A stretch of DNA of 64,000 nt from Solirubrobacterales bacterium. GTDB taxonomy: Bacteria > Actinomycetota > Thermoleophilia > Solirubrobacterales > 70-9. A program made the position numbers and the translations under genes. Below, piece by piece: positions 16,852-26,558 of the stretch. The stretch spans positions 1 through 64,000 of the forward strand of contig JAICSS010000009.1 in assembly GCA_025936755.1 (NCBI GenBank), given 5' to 3'. Each line of letters opens with the position of its first letter. Position 1 is the stretch's first letter. The notes below the pieces were generated by a model that saw only the letters and a program-made list of their open reading frames with translations, ran no database searches and was not told the DNA's origin.

Positions 16852-18042
16852 ATGCGCCTACTCGCGAAACTCTCCCCGCTGCTGCTGATCTCCGCCCTGG
16901 TGCTGCTCGGCGGCTGCGGCAGCGGCGGCAAGCCCGACGAAGCCTCTTCTCCGTCGGGGCTTCCGCAGGAAATAGTGATCGGCGCCGCGATCGGCAAGAC
17001 CGGCTACATGGCGCCCTTCGACGCCGCCATCGCCGCCCTCGAACAGCTGGTGAGCGAAACCAACGCTCGCGGCGGGATCGACGGCCACAAGCTGCGGGTG
17101 ATTCAGGCGGACACGCGCTCCGATCCCCAGCAAGCTGTGGTGGCGGTGCAAAAGGTGATCGAAGAAGGCGCCGACGTGCTCTTCTTCACCGGTGAGGCGC
17201 TGACCGCGGCAGCCGGATCCCCCCTCGCCGAGGAACACGACAAGCTCAACTTCTCGATTCTCCAGGAGCCGGGTTTCGGACCCCCGACCTCCGGTCACCT
17301 CTCCTTCAGCTCCAATCCGAGCCTCCTCAGCGAGGTGAGCGCCGCGGCCTCCTTCTTCCACGACAAGGGCATCGAGCACCCCTTCCTCTTCAGGGATACG
17401 ACGATCATCTACGGCAAGGCCGCCTGCTCCGGCTTCCAGCAGAGCTGGGAAGAGCTTGGCGGCGAAATCGCGGGTTCCGTCGACTTCGAGAACACCGACG
17501 CCTCGATCTCCAGCCAGATCGGCAAGCTGAAGGGCTCCGATGCCGATGCCGTCGTCATGTGCTCCTATCCGCCCGGGGGCGCCGCGGCGATCAAGCAGAT
17601 CCGCGCCGCCGGGGTTCAACTACCCATCTACGGGCCGACGTCCTTCGACGGCCTCTATTGGCTGAAGGGCATTCCGAACACCGAAAACATCTACTTCACC
17701 TCAAACGGATCGTCTTACGACCCGCCGAACAAGGCCACCGCGAAACTGCTCGAGCACCTTCGGAAGGACGGAATCGACACCGACATCGCGACCAACCTCC
17801 TGGCCTGGTACGCCGGCGGTCAACTGATCATCGACTCGATCGAAGAAACGCACAGCGTCGACGGCGGCGTGCTCGCCGCCGCCCTCGAAGCGAAGCCTCA
17901 CAACACGATTCTCGGGAAAATGGCCTACAGCGCGGACAGCCACTACACGAACCGCACCTGGCCGATCTACGTACTCTCAAACGGCAAGCCGAAGCTGGTG
18001 AGCATGGTCAAGCCGAAGTTCATCCCGACGTACGGGGAATAA
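16852..18042 (+). CDS. ABC transporter substrate-binding lipoprotein (Liv/HAAT type)
   Basis: 396 residues. Lipoprotein signal with lipobox L-G-G-C, Cys22, then a type I periplasmic-binding fold (IVIGAAIGKTGYMAPFDAA start, as in LivK relatives). The start at 16852 was chosen because upstream in-frame codons would spoil the signal peptide. Binding-pocket identity cannot be read, but such proteins serve branched-chain amino acids, aromatic acids, amides or urea. Its permeases and ATPases (livH, livMG, livF) are on the opposite strand from 19070 to 22483. It converges on the Rieske gene with a 23-bp overlap of the 3' ends. Confidence 0.9.
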   Translation: MRLLAKLSPLLLISALVLLGGCGSGGKPDEASSPSGLPQEIVIGAAIGKTGYMAPFDAAIAALEQLVSETNARGGIDGHKLRVIQADTRSDPQQAVVAVQKVIEEGADVLFFTGEALTAAAGSPLAEEHDKLNFSILQEPGFGPPTSGHLSFSSNPSLLSEVSAAASFFHDKGIEHPFLFRDTTIIYGKAACSGFQQSWEELGGEIAGSVDFENTDASISSQIGKLKGSDADAVVMCSYPPGGAAAIKQIRAAGVQLPIYGPTSFDGLYWLKGIPNTENIYFTSNGSSYDPPNKATAKLLEHLRKDGIDTDIATNLLAWYAGGQLIIDSIEETHSVDGGVLAAALEAKPHNTILGKMAYSADSHYTNRTWPIYVLSNGKPKLVSMVKPKFIPTYGE

Positions 18043-19054
18043 AGGTGCTGCGCGCGGCGAGGGCCCGGTTGACGAATTCCGCGTACGCCTCTCGGTAGGC
18101 GAGCGTGTACCGATCGGCAAGGGTGTTGATCTCGGCGTTGGGGTCCAGGGACAGCTCGGGCGGCTGGATTTTCGAGACGACGGCGACGTCCTCGGCGTAG
18201 ATGCCGGCGTCGTAGGCGATCGCCTTCCCGACGCTCTCCTCGTCGAAGTTCTCGAGTCCTCCCTCGATCCAGTAGTGCACCGACTCGGTGGCGCTGATCG
18301 CGCGTGAGACGTGAACCAGGCAGCGTTCGCCTTCGTCGGTGAAGAATCTCCCCGAGGTGAAGTTGGGCGCGATCGTGTGGTACTCGATTTCTCGCAGCGC
18401 GCCCCAGGTCGAGCTTGCCCCATCTCCCCATCCCATGTTGCGGCGGAGCCTCACCTCGAGCCCGTTCCTCTCCGGCACCAGGGGCTCGACCTCCGCCGGC
18501 TGGGGCCCCAGGGTGGCCGCGTGGACGAAGGCGAAGTGGGCGACGTCGCGGAAGTTCTCGATCATCAGCCCGAAAGCGACCGGCAGCTCGAAGGGCTCGC
18601 CGTGGCCCCAGGTCCAGTGGTCCTCGTCGAACCAGGGCACCCCGGGCACGTCGGTCAGCGGCTCCTCGAGCGTCGTCCAGACCAGCCCCCACTGCACCCG
18701 CGCCGGGTATGACGGGATCCGCGCGAGCGGGGGGATCTGAGCTTGATCGGCAAGCGAGGGAATCCTGGTGCAGGAGCCGTCGCCCGCCCACTCCCAGCCG
18801 TGGTAGGGGCACTGGATGCTCTCGCCGCAGACCTCGCCCATCGAGAGCGAGGCGCCACGGTGGGCGCAGCGGTCGGCCACCACCGCCGCCTCGCCGTTCC
18901 CGGTGAGGAACACGGCGAGCGCCTCGCCGAGCAGAACCGCTCGCCGAGGCCCGTCCTCGAGGTCCTGCAGCCGCGCCACCGGCTGCCAGCAATGACGTAA
19001 CGCCAGGACCACGTCTTCGCTGCTCGGCGGGAGGGAAGAACGATCTTCGGTCAT
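18020..19054 (-). CDS. Rieske non-heme iron oxygenase, large (alpha) subunit type
   Basis: 344 residues. The N-terminal Rieske [2Fe-2S] motif is Cys63-x-His65 and Cys82-x2-His85. The catalytic domain has the mononuclear iron motif Asn167...Asp170-x2-His173-x4-His178 (ENFRDVAHFAFVH). This matches phthalate/vanillate/carbazole-type single-component oxygenases, which need a separate reductase that is not encoded nearby. It is the last gene of a minus-strand operon behind livF (15-bp gap). The likely role is the first oxidation or demethylation of a compound imported by the Liv system. Confidence 0.92.
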   Translation of the reverse strand: MTEDRSSLPPSSEDVVLALRHCWQPVARLQDLEDGPRRAVLLGEALAVFLTGNGEAAVVADRCAHRGASLSMGEVCGESIQCPYHGWEWAGDGSCTRIPSLADQAQIPPLARIPSYPARVQWGLVWTTLEEPLTDVPGVPWFDEDHWTWGHGEPFELPVAFGLMIENFRDVAHFAFVHAATLGPQPAEVEPLVPERNGLEVRLRRNMGWGDGASSTWGALREIEYHTIAPNFTSGRFFTDEGERCLVHVSRAISATESVHYWIEGGLENFDEESVGKAIAYDAGIYAEDVAVVSKIQPPELSLDPNAEINTLADRYTLAYREAYAEFVNRALAARSTFIPRTSG

Positions 19055-19069
19055 CTCTTTCTCCGCAAT

Positions 19070-19765
19070 CTAGAGCTGCCTTCCCATGTAAGCACGCAGG
19101 ACCTCTGGATCGCGCTGCAGCTCCTCGCGCCTTCCACTCGCGCGAACCCTGCCGCCGGCGAGGACCAGGCTGCGGTGGCAGAAGTCGATCGTCCGCGTCG
19201 CGTTCTGCTCGACGAGGAGCATCGTCGCCCCCTCCGCGCGAAGTTCCTCGAGCAGCCCGTAGACGACGTCGATCGTCTTCGGCGCGAGGCCGAGCGAGGG
19301 CTCGTCGAGGATCAGCAGCCGCGGCTTGCGCAGCAGCGCGCGCGCCACCGCGAGCTGTTGCTGCTCGCCGCCCGAGAGGCGGTCGGCGCGCTGCCCGGCT
19401 CGCTCGCGCAGGATCGGGAGCCGCTCCAGAACCTGTTCCATCGTCTCGCGCCCGCCGCCGCGTGCGGCCAGGCGCAGGTTCTCCGCCACGGTCAGCGTGC
19501 CGAAGATCTGACGGCCCTCGGGCACCATCGCGATTCCCAGCCTCGCGATCTCCTCCGGGGCGAGCCCGCGCAGCGGCCTGCCCTCGAAGCCGATCTCGCC
19601 GGCGCTCGAACGCGTGAGGCCGCAGATCGCCCGCAGGAGCGAGGTCTTGCCGGCGCCGTTGGGGCCGACCATGCCGACCACTTCCCCCTCGCCGAGGCTC
19701 ATCTCGACGCCGTGGAGAACCTCGACCCCGCCGTAGGCGACCTTCACCCCGCGCAGCTCAAGCAT
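19070..19765 (-). CDS. livF: Branched-chain-amino-acid-type ABC transporter ATPase LivF
   Basis: 231 residues. Walker A GPNGAGKTS (~residue 35), signature LSGGEQQQL, Walker B LLILDEPSLGL, and the LivF-type ending (VLAGGRV...LRAYMGRQL). Its start overlaps the end of the livM-livG fusion by eight bases. Energises uptake of the ligand delivered by the 16852 lipoprotein. Confidence 0.93.
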   Translation of the reverse strand: MLELRGVKVAYGGVEVLHGVEMSLGEGEVVGMVGPNGAGKTSLLRAICGLTRSSAGEIGFEGRPLRGLAPEEIARLGIAMVPEGRQIFGTLTVAENLRLAARGGGRETMEQVLERLPILRERAGQRADRLSGGEQQQLAVARALLRKPRLLILDEPSLGLAPKTIDVVYGLLEELRAEGATMLLVEQNATRTIDFCHRSLVLAGGRVRASGRREELQRDPEVLRAYMGRQL

Positions 19766-21602
19766 GCGCGCCCGCCGCGTAGGAGGTGCCGAGGTAGGCC
19801 TCGACCACGGCGGGGTGGGCCTGGACCTCCTCGGGGCTTCCGACCACGACCGTCCCGCCGCCGTCGAGCACCTGCGCCCGCGAGCAGAGGTCCATCACCA
19901 CGTTCATGTCGTGCTCGATCAACAGGATCGCGCAGCCGAAGTCCTCGACCACCCCGCTGAGGATCGCCACCAGCTCCCGGCGCTCCTCGTCGTTCAGCCC
20001 CGCCGCCGGCTCGTCGAGCAGCAGGTAGCGCGGCCCGGTGGCCAGGGCGCGGGCGATGCCCAGCAGCCTCTGGCTCCCCGGCGGCTGCAGGCCGGCGGGG
20101 CTCTGCGCCTGCTCGCTTAGACCGAGGCGCCGGAGCACGCCGGCGGCGACCTCGACGGCCCGTCGCCGGCCGACCCCGACCCCCATCGCGCCCACGGCGA
20201 CGCTCTCCATCCCGGTCAGCCCCGCGAAGGGGAGCCCGGCCTGGAACGTGCGTCCGAGCCCCGCCCGGGCGAGCCGCGCCGGCGACCAGCCGGTCACGTC
20301 GACCCCGTCGAGCAGGACGCTGCCGGAATCGGGAGCCTGGAAGCCGCTGAGGACGTTGACGAGCGTCGTCTTTCCGGCGCCGTTCGGACCGATCAGCCCG
20401 AGCGCCTCGCCGGGAGACAGCTCGAGCTCGATCTCCCTCAGCACGTTCAACCCCGAGAAGGCAAGGGAGATCCCCTCGGCGCGAAGGCTCCCAGCCGATC
20501 CGCGGGCGGGCCGTGGCCCTGCCCCGTTCGCCGCCTTCGCCGCGGACGGCGTCGATGGAGCCCGAGAACGCAGCCTGCGGCGGGAAGACGCGATCTCACC
20601 CGCCTCGCGGCCGCCGGTCAGCCCCTGCGGCAGCGCGACCATCGTCGCCAGGAGGATCAGACCGAGGCCGATCGCGGCCAGGCCCGGAGTTTCGCCGATC
20701 GAGACCGGCCCGAGCACGTGGGCGCCTTCCTCGAAGTTGCGCAGCAGCTCGTTGACCGTCGCCACCGCGAGGGTTCCGACGACGGCTCCGAAGACGCTGC
20801 CAGCGCCACCCACCACCAGCATCGTGATCGTCGTCACCGAGGCGGCGAAGTAGAAGGTGTCGGGAGACAGGACCCCCGACTGGTGCACCTCCAGGGCGCC
20901 GCCGATCCCGCAGAGCATCCCGCTGATCGTGAAGGCGATCAGCCGCTCCCGCATCAAGCCGATGCCGATCGAGCGCGCCGCCACCTCGTCTTCGCGGGTC
21001 GCCTGCAGCCGGTAGCCGCTCGCCGAGCCCTTGAAGACGAGCGTGACGACGACGGCCAGGGCAGCCCAGATCCCCGCCGAGGCGACGTCGGTGGTCCTCG
21101 GGATGCTCACGAGCCCGCTGCTTCCACCGGTGACCGGGTCCCAGTTGGCGAAGACGTTGTAGGCGACGATCAGGAAGGCGAAGGTCGAGATCGGGATCGC
21201 CAGCGTCGAAGTCCTCATCAGCGGCCAGCCGACCGCCGCCGCCAGCATCGCGCTCGCCACCGCGGCGATCAGGATGGAAAGCAGGGAGCTGAGTTGAGCG
21301 TCGGCGATCAGCTTCGGCAGCTCGGGAGTCTGCAGGGCCGCGAAGGCCGCGGGAATCGAGAGCAGGGCGGCGACGTAGCCGCCGCTCGCCGCAAAGCCCA
21401 ACTGCCCGAACGAGTAGACGCCGCTGTTGCCGATGAAGACCTGCAGCCCGAGGACGACGACCAGGTTGCAGAGGATCAGCGTCACGGTCTCTTCGAAAGC
21501 GGGGGTGCCGCTCGCTCCGACCGCAGCGGTCAGCGCCACGAGGACGAGCGGGACGGCCAGGGAGATGGCTGCGGAGGCCGGCGAGCGCAGTCCGCCGCTC
21601 AT
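19758..21602 (-). CDS. Fused ABC permease-ATPase LivM-LivG
   Basis: 614 residues. Residues 1 to ~325 are a LivM-type permease (about 9-10 TM helices, YSFGQLGFAASGGYVAAL hallmark), then a ~45-residue Arg/Ala/Pro-rich linker, then a LivG-type ATPase. Walker A is GPNGAGKTT and Walker B YLLLDEPAAGL. The ABC signature is unusual: where LivG normally has a YGxQ-type motif, this has L-Q-P-P-G-S-Q-R. The start ATG (21600-21602) overlaps the livH stop. Such fusions are known in actinobacteria and proteobacteria. Confidence 0.92.
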   Translation of the reverse strand: MSGGLRSPASAAISLAVPLVLVALTAAVGASGTPAFEETVTLILCNLVVVLGLQVFIGNSGVYSFGQLGFAASGGYVAALLSIPAAFAALQTPELPKLIADAQLSSLLSILIAAVASAMLAAAVGWPLMRTSTLAIPISTFAFLIVAYNVFANWDPVTGGSSGLVSIPRTTDVASAGIWAALAVVVTLVFKGSASGYRLQATREDEVAARSIGIGLMRERLIAFTISGMLCGIGGALEVHQSGVLSPDTFYFAASVTTITMLVVGGAGSVFGAVVGTLAVATVNELLRNFEEGAHVLGPVSIGETPGLAAIGLGLILLATMVALPQGLTGGREAGEIASSRRRLRSRAPSTPSAAKAANGAGPRPARGSAGSLRAEGISLAFSGLNVLREIELELSPGEALGLIGPNGAGKTTLVNVLSGFQAPDSGSVLLDGVDVTGWSPARLARAGLGRTFQAGLPFAGLTGMESVAVGAMGVGVGRRRAVEVAAGVLRRLGLSEQAQSPAGLQPPGSQRLLGIARALATGPRYLLLDEPAAGLNDEERRELVAILSGVVEDFGCAILLIEHDMNVVMDLCSRAQVLDGGGTVVVGSPEEVQAHPAVVEAYLGTSYAAGAHA

Positions 21603-22483
21603 ATCCGCGCCTCCCCGGTCGCCGCGCCGAGCAGGCCCTGCGGCCTGACGATCAGGATCGCGACGGGCAGGGAGAAGACGATCGCGTCGCGGAAGGGGAC
21701 CAGCCCGTCCGGCAGGTAGGCGCCGAGCAGCGAGGAGAGTGCCCCGAGCACGAGCCCGCCGACCACGGCGCCGAAGATCCTCCCGAAGCCGCCGATCACG
21801 ACGGCGATGAAGCCGACCAGCACCGGCGTCAGACCCATCGTCGGGGAGACCTGGCCCGTCTGCATCACGATCAGCACTCCCGCTATCGCCGCGAGGGCGC
21901 CGCTGATCGCGAAGGCGATCGCGATCACGCGGTTGGCGCGGACGCCGAGCAGCCGGGCCATCTCGAAGTTCTCCGCCGCCGCCCGCATCTCGAGGCCGGT
22001 GCGGGTGCGGTAGAGCAGCCATCCGAGAGCGCCGAGGACGACCGCGGTCAGGACGAGGGTGAGGATCTCGAGGTTCGGTACCGAGAGGGCGCCGATCTGG
22101 CTCGATTCGCTGAGGACCCGAGGCGTCGCCACCGATTGCGCGCGGGCGTCCACCGTTGCGCTGACCACGTTCTGCAGGACGGTCGCCACGGCGAGCGAGG
22201 TGACGAGCTGGGCGGAGAGGTCGGCGTTCCGGACCGGGCGGAAAGCCACCCGCTCGGCCAGGACCGCGATCCCGATCCCGGTGGCGAGGGCGCCGCCGAC
22301 CGCGACGGCGAACGGCAGCCCGGCCAGGACGTAGAGGGCGTAGGCGGGCAGCATGATGAACTCGCCCTGGGCGAAGTTCATCATCCCCATCACGGTGTAG
22401 ACCAGGGTGACGCCGATCGCGATCAGCGCGTAGAGGCCGCCGAGGGCCAGCGCGTCGATCAGACTTTGGGCGAGGTCGGTCAT
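21599..22483 (-). CDS. livH: Branched-chain-amino-acid-type ABC permease LivH
   Basis: 294 residues with about 8 TM helices and the LivH hallmarks GGLYALIAIGVTLVYTVMG and NFAQGEF. The ATG at 22483 (MTDLAQ) is chosen over an upstream in-frame ATG four codons earlier because it matches the usual LivH N-terminus. First gene of the livH-livMG-livF-Rieske operon; an inverted repeat at 22504-22531 lies just upstream. Confidence 0.93.
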   Translation of the reverse strand: MTDLAQSLIDALALGGLYALIAIGVTLVYTVMGMMNFAQGEFIMLPAYALYVLAGLPFAVAVGGALATGIGIAVLAERVAFRPVRNADLSAQLVTSLAVATVLQNVVSATVDARAQSVATPRVLSESSQIGALSVPNLEILTLVLTAVVLGALGWLLYRTRTGLEMRAAAENFEMARLLGVRANRVIAIAFAISGALAAIAGVLIVMQTGQVSPTMGLTPVLVGFIAVVIGGFGRIFGAVVGGLVLGALSSLLGAYLPDGLVPFRDAIVFSLPVAILIVRPQGLLGAATGEARI

Positions 22484-22503
22484 CGAGCAGGGCACCGATC
22501 AGT

Positions 22504-22531
22504 GCCTCTCGCGCAAGATTGCCAGAGAGGC
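22504..22531. promoter_or_regulatory. Inverted repeat upstream of livH
   Basis: GCCTCTC (22504-22510) and GAGAGGC (22525-22531), perfect 7-bp arms with a 14-bp centre, 21 bp before the livH start. It could be the operator of the GntR regulator at 15946. Confidence 0.45.
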
Positions 22532-22644
22532 AGGGGCGCCGAGCCGGGCGCCGGGGAACCAGGGATGACCACTGCCGGTCCGCCCCGGCCGACTTCCGAC
22601 ACAGCGGGGTGGGGAGAAAGCCCGATGCGCCGCTTCCTCGTATG

Positions 22645-22658
22645 CGAACATGTGTTCG
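22645..22658. promoter_or_regulatory. LexA/SOS-box-like palindrome
   Basis: CGAACATGTGTTCG fits the Gram-positive LexA pattern CGAAC-N4-GTTCG in both half sites. No gene start lies within 100 bp: livH begins 162 bp away on the minus strand, and the ligase 3' end is 129 bp away on the other side. Confidence 0.45.
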
Positions 22659-22786
22659 TGCGATGGGACGAGCAGAGAGTCGAGAACGACCGCCCTCAAA
22701 ACCTGGGGCCGAGGTAGATCGTCCCGGCAGTCCGCTCCTCGGACAGGACCCGTACGCCGGAACGCCCCCGTCCAGCAGAGCTTCTT

Positions 22787-23737
22787 CTAGCCACCTTCAT
22801 CCAGCTGCTCGAACCGACACTCCTCGGGTTTTTTGTCATCTCGGAACCGATGGAATCTCGCCCCGTGCCGGATCCGCCCCGAAGCCGCGTGGTCATATCC
22901 GACCTCGATCACCAGCTCCGGCCGCAGCTCGACCCACTCCAGATCCCGCCCCCCGGTCCACCTGCTCGGCTCCGCGCTCCCGCTCTGGCCCGTCTCCAGC
23001 GGCGCCAGCATCGCCCGCATGCTCTGTTTCGCCGCTTTCGAGAAGCCGCTGATGTGGCCGACCGAGCGCAGCTCGCCGCTCTCGTAGAGCCCGAGGATCA
23101 GCGAGCCGACCGTGCCCTCTTCCTTGCCGGGCCGCCAGCCCATGACGACGCAGTCGATCGTCCGCTCCCGCTTCACCTTCGCCATCCCCTTGCGCTTGCC
23201 CGGCACGTAAGGGGCGGTCAGGTCCTTGGCCATCACTCCCTCGATGCTGTTCAGCCACCGCTCCGCCTGCGCCGCGTCGGCGCTCAGGGTCGTCAGCTCC
23301 AGGCCAGCCTGGCCGGCGATCGCCTCGAGCCGCTCGCGCCGTTCCCCCAGCGGCCGCTCGCAGAGCACCTCGTCCCCCTCGGCGAGGAGGTCGAAGACGA
23401 CGTAGGCGGCGGGGATCTCCTGGGCCAGCAGCTCGATCCGCGACTGCGCCGGGTGGATCCGTTCCTGCAGGGAGTCGAATTCGAGGTTGCCCTCGGCGTC
23501 GCGGATCACCAGCTCGCCGTCGAGCACCCAGCGCCCGGGAGAGAACCCCAGCTCGGGGAAGTAGCGGCGCAGCGACTTGCCGCCGCGCGACTGGACGAAG
23601 AAGTCGTCGCCGTCGACGAAGACGATCGCCCGGAACCCGTCCAGCTTCGGCTCGAAAGCCCACTCCTCCCCCTCCGGCAGCGCTTTGCGCGTAAGCGCAA
23701 GCTGCGGCTTGATCGGCGGCGAGAGCGGAAGCGGCAC
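22787..23737 (-). CDS. ATP-dependent DNA ligase (LigC/LigD ligase-domain type)
   Basis: 316 residues. The nucleotidyltransferase motif K-L-D-G at 31-34 carries the adenylated lysine; motifs DGELVI and EGVMAKDL also fit. A C-terminal OB domain follows (IDCVVMGWRPGKEEGTVGSLILGLYE). No polymerase or nuclease domain is attached, as in stand-alone LigC. Such ligases act in NHEJ or excision repair in actinobacteria. The GTG start follows the oppF stop with no gap (TAG-GTG), so it is transcribed and probably translated with the oligopeptide transporter, an odd pairing. No Ku gene is in the window. Confidence 0.93.
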   Translation of the reverse strand: MPLPLSPPIKPQLALTRKALPEGEEWAFEPKLDGFRAIVFVDGDDFFVQSRGGKSLRRYFPELGFSPGRWVLDGELVIRDAEGNLEFDSLQERIHPAQSRIELLAQEIPAAYVVFDLLAEGDEVLCERPLGERRERLEAIAGQAGLELTTLSADAAQAERWLNSIEGVMAKDLTAPYVPGKRKGMAKVKRERTIDCVVMGWRPGKEEGTVGSLILGLYESGELRSVGHISGFSKAAKQSMRAMLAPLETGQSGSAEPSRWTGGRDLEWVELRPELVIEVGYDHAASGRIRHGARFHRFRDDKKPEECRFEQLDEGG

Positions 23738-24568
23738 CTAGCGGACGCTACCGGCGCGACGCTCGCGGCTCTCCCGCGGATCCGGAATCGGCACCGCCGC
23801 CAGCAGCTTCTTCGTGTAGTCGTGCTTCGGCGTCTCGCAGACCTGGTCGGCGGTCCCCTGCTCGACGATCTTGCCCTCGTTCATCACCGCGATCCGGTCG
23901 GAGATGTGGCGGACGACGCCGATGTCGTGGGCGACGAAGAGGTAGGCGAGCCCGAACTCGTCCTGGAGGTCGTCGAGGAGGTTGACGATCTGCGCCTGGA
24001 TCGAGACGTCGAGCGCGGAGACGGGCTCGTCGCAGATCACCAGCTTCGGTTTCAGCGAGAGCGCCCGGGCGATCCCGATCCGCTGCCGCTGGCCGCCCGA
24101 GAACTCGTGCGGGAACCGGTAGTAGTGCTCGCTGGAGAGGCCGACCCGCTCCAGCAGCTCCTGCACCTGCCGCCGCAGCTCCGACCCCGAGGCGACGCCC
24201 TGGCGCTTCAGCGGGTCGCCGACGATCTGGCCGATCCGTTTGCGCGGGTTCAGCGAGGCGTAGGGGTCCTGGAAGATCATCTGCATCTCCCGGCGCAGCG
24301 GCCGCATCTGGCGGCGGCCGAGGCCGGCCAGCTCGCGGCCCTCGAACTTGACCGAGCCCGAGGTCGGCTTGATCAGCTGCAGGACGGCGCGGCAGGCGGT
24401 CGACTTGCCGCTGCCGGACTCTCCGACCAGCCCCAGGGTCTCCCCCCGTTCCACCTCGAAGCCGATGCCGTCGACCGCCCGCACCTGGTCGACTTCGCGG
24501 TCGATCAGGATTCCGCGCTTGACCGGGAAGTGCTTGACGAGGTCGGTGACCTCGAGCAGGGCGCTCAT
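23738..24568 (-). CDS. oppF: Oligopeptide ABC transporter ATPase OppF/DppF
   Basis: 276 residues. Walker [11 protein letters not shown]-loop [11 protein letters not shown], signature FSGGQRQR, Walker [13 protein letters not shown]. The C-terminal oligopeptide/dipeptide domain is shorter than in OppF of E. coli. The ATG at 24568 overlaps the oppD stop (ATGA). Confidence 0.94.
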   Translation of the reverse strand: MSALLEVTDLVKHFPVKRGILIDREVDQVRAVDGIGFEVERGETLGLVGESGSGKSTACRAVLQLIKPTSGSVKFEGRELAGLGRRQMRPLRREMQMIFQDPYASLNPRKRIGQIVGDPLKRQGVASGSELRRQVQELLERVGLSSEHYYRFPHEFSGGQRQRIGIARALSLKPKLVICDEPVSALDVSIQAQIVNLLDDLQDEFGLAYLFVAHDIGVVRHISDRIAVMNEGKIVEQGTADQVCETPKHDYTKKLLAAVPIPDPRESRERRAGSVR

Positions 24569-25599
24569 CGCGGCGCCTCCAGCCCGATCTGACCTTCGAC
24601 CTGCCGCTTCCCGCGCTTCTCCTCCGGGGTCAGCCAGCAGCGGTCGCGGTGGTCGCCGGAATCCGGCAACCGCGCCTCCAGCCCCGGGTACTGCGGGCAC
24701 TTGGAGAACTCGTGCGGGCAGCGCGGCCGGAACGGGCAGCCCTCGGGCAGGTCCAGCAGCGACGGCGGCGAGCCGGCGATCTGCGGCAGGCGGCGCGGCC
24801 GCGGCCGGTCGAGCCTGGTCAGCGAGCCGAGCAGGCCCCAGGTGTAGGGGTGCTGGGGGTCGTAGAAGATCTCGTCGAGCGTCCCCTGCTCGACGACTTT
24901 GCCCGCGTACATGACCAGCACCCGGTCGGCCACCTCGGCGACGACGCCGAGGTCGTGGGTGATCAGGATCGTCGCCAGGTTCCGCTCCCGGTTCAGCTGC
25001 TCGAGCAGGCCGAGGATCTGCGCCTGGATCGTGACGTCGAGCGCCGTCGTCGGCTCGTCGGCGATCAGCACCTCGGGCTCGAGCGCCAGCGCCATCGCGA
25101 TCATCGCCCGCTGCCGCATCCCGCCCGAGAACTCGTGCGGGTAGTCGTCGACCCGCCGCGCGGCGTCGGGGATGCCGACGGCTTCGAACAGCTCGACGAC
25201 CCGCTCCTTGCCGGCTCCCCTCGAGGTGTCGGGCTTATGGGCGCGGATCGCTTCGACGATCTGGTCGCCGAGCCGGTAGACCGGGTTGAAGGAGGTCATC
25301 GGGTCCTGGAAGACCATCGCGATCCGCTCGCCGCGCAGCCGCCGCATCGCGGCGTCGCCGGCGCTGGTCAGCTCCTCGCCGCCGAGCTTGACCGAGCCCT
25401 CGATGCGGGCGTTGTTGGCGCGGGTGAGGCCGATGATCGTCTGCGCGGTGACGCTCTTGCCGGAGCCGGACTCGCCGACGATCGCCACCACCTCGCCGGG
25501 AGCCAGGTCGAAGCTGACGCCGTCCACCGCCTGGACGACGCCCTCTTCGGTGGCGAAGCCGACCCTCAGGTCCTCGACCGAGAGCAGGGGCGCGCTCAT
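24565..25599 (-). CDS. oppD: Oligopeptide ABC transporter ATPase OppD/DppD
   Basis: 344 residues. Walker [10 protein letters not shown], signature FSGGMRQR, Walker [13 protein letters not shown]. The C-terminal region has a four-cysteine pattern (CPFRPRC...C...C) as in DppD proteins, where it binds an [4Fe-4S] cluster. The start ATG at 25597-25599 overlaps the oppB stop by four bases. Confidence 0.94.
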   Translation of the reverse strand: MSAPLLSVEDLRVGFATEEGVVQAVDGVSFDLAPGEVVAIVGESGSGKSVTAQTIIGLTRANNARIEGSVKLGGEELTSAGDAAMRRLRGERIAMVFQDPMTSFNPVYRLGDQIVEAIRAHKPDTSRGAGKERVVELFEAVGIPDAARRVDDYPHEFSGGMRQRAMIAMALALEPEVLIADEPTTALDVTIQAQILGLLEQLNRERNLATILITHDLGVVAEVADRVLVMYAGKVVEQGTLDEIFYDPQHPYTWGLLGSLTRLDRPRPRRLPQIAGSPPSLLDLPEGCPFRPRCPHEFSKCPQYPGLEARLPDSGDHRDRCWLTPEEKRGKRQVEGQIGLEAPR

Positions 25600-26558
25600 G
25601 CCGAAGCGCTCTCCCCGAGGCGCACCCGCGGGTCGAGATAGGCGTAGAGGATGTCGACGATCGTGTTCATGAGGACGACGAAGAAGGCGCCGTAGAGGGC
25701 GACGCCCATGATCGGCGGCAGTTCGAATTTGGCCACCGCTTCGGCCGCGTAGAGCCCGATCCCGTCGATCGAGTAGATCTTTTCGGTGATGATCGCGGTG
25801 CCGGCGATGGTGGCGCCGAAGTCGAGGCCGAAGAGGGTGATCACCGGGATCAGCGAGTTGCGCAGCACGTGCCGGGTCATCACCTGCCGCTCGCTCAACC
25901 CCTTGGCGCGGGCGGTGCGGACGTAGTCCTCGTTCATCACGTCGAGCATGTTCGAGCGCAGGACCCGGCTGTAGAAGCCGATCGAGAGCACCGCGAGCGT
26001 GATCCAGGGCAGGATCAGGTGCTTCAGCCATTCGGTCGGGTCTTCGCCGAAGGGGACGTACTGGCCGTTGGGGAAGACTTCCACCTTGGTGGCGAAGAAG
26101 TAGATCAGCACCGGCGCCAGCAGGAAGACCGGGATCGAGATCCCGGCGATCGAGACGCCGGTGAGGATGCGGTCGAGCCAGCCTCCGGCCCGGATCGCCG
26201 AGAGGTAGCCGAGCAGGAGCCCGAAGAAGAGCCAGATCAGCGCCGCGCCGATCGTCAGCGAGAAGGTCGCCGGAATCCCTTCGACGATGCGGTCGGAGAC
26301 CGGCAGGCGCGGCTTGTAGGAAGTCAGTTGGCCGGTGAAGACCTTCTTCATCATCGTCCCGTACTGGACCGGCAGGGATTCGTCGAACCCCCATTCTTCT
26401 TCGATGCTCTTGACCAGCAGCGGGGTCGCGTTCTTGCCGGCGAGGGTCTGGGCCGGGTTCTGCTTCGGCACCACCATGAAGACGACGAAGACGATCACCG
26501 AGACCGCGAAGAGGACGGCGATCATCCCGACCAGGCGCCTGGCGACGAAGCGGATCAT
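25596..26558 (-). CDS. oppB: Oligopeptide ABC permease OppB/DppB
   Basis: 320 residues, six TM helices with a large loop after TM1, and the EAA motif region [22 protein letters not shown] before the last helices. Start 26558 overlaps the oppC stop by one base (TGATG). Forms the membrane channel with OppC. Confidence 0.94.
   Translation of the reverse strand: MIRFVARRLVGMIAVLFAVSVIVFVVFMVVPKQNPAQTLAGKNATPLLVKSIEEEWGFDESLPVQYGTMMKKVFTGQLTSYKPRLPVSDRIVEGIPATFSLTIGAALIWLFFGLLLGYLSAIRAGGWLDRILTGVSIAGISIPVFLLAPVLIYFFATKVEVFPNGQYVPFGEDPTEWLKHLILPWITLAVLSIGFYSRVLRSNMLDVMNEDYVRTARAKGLSERQVMTRHVLRNSLIPVITLFGLDFGATIAGTAIITEKIYSIDGIGLYAAEAVAKFELPPIMGVALYGAFFVVLMNTIVDILYAYLDPRVRLGESASA

Larger units (their letters stand above)
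22484..22786. other. 303-bp intergenic stretch
   Basis: Lies between the livH start and the ligase stop (both minus strand). It holds the livH promoter region, the GCCTCTC/GAGAGGC inverted repeat and the SOS-box-like palindrome. A 66-codon minus-strand frame (22499-22699) has no ribosome site or recognisable protein character, and I do not call it. Confidence 0.6.

Noticed and set aside
22499-22699. 66-codon minus-strand frame upstream of livH
   Set aside because: No ribosome site, no domain, Pro/Arg/Gly-rich end; overlaps regulatory palindromes.
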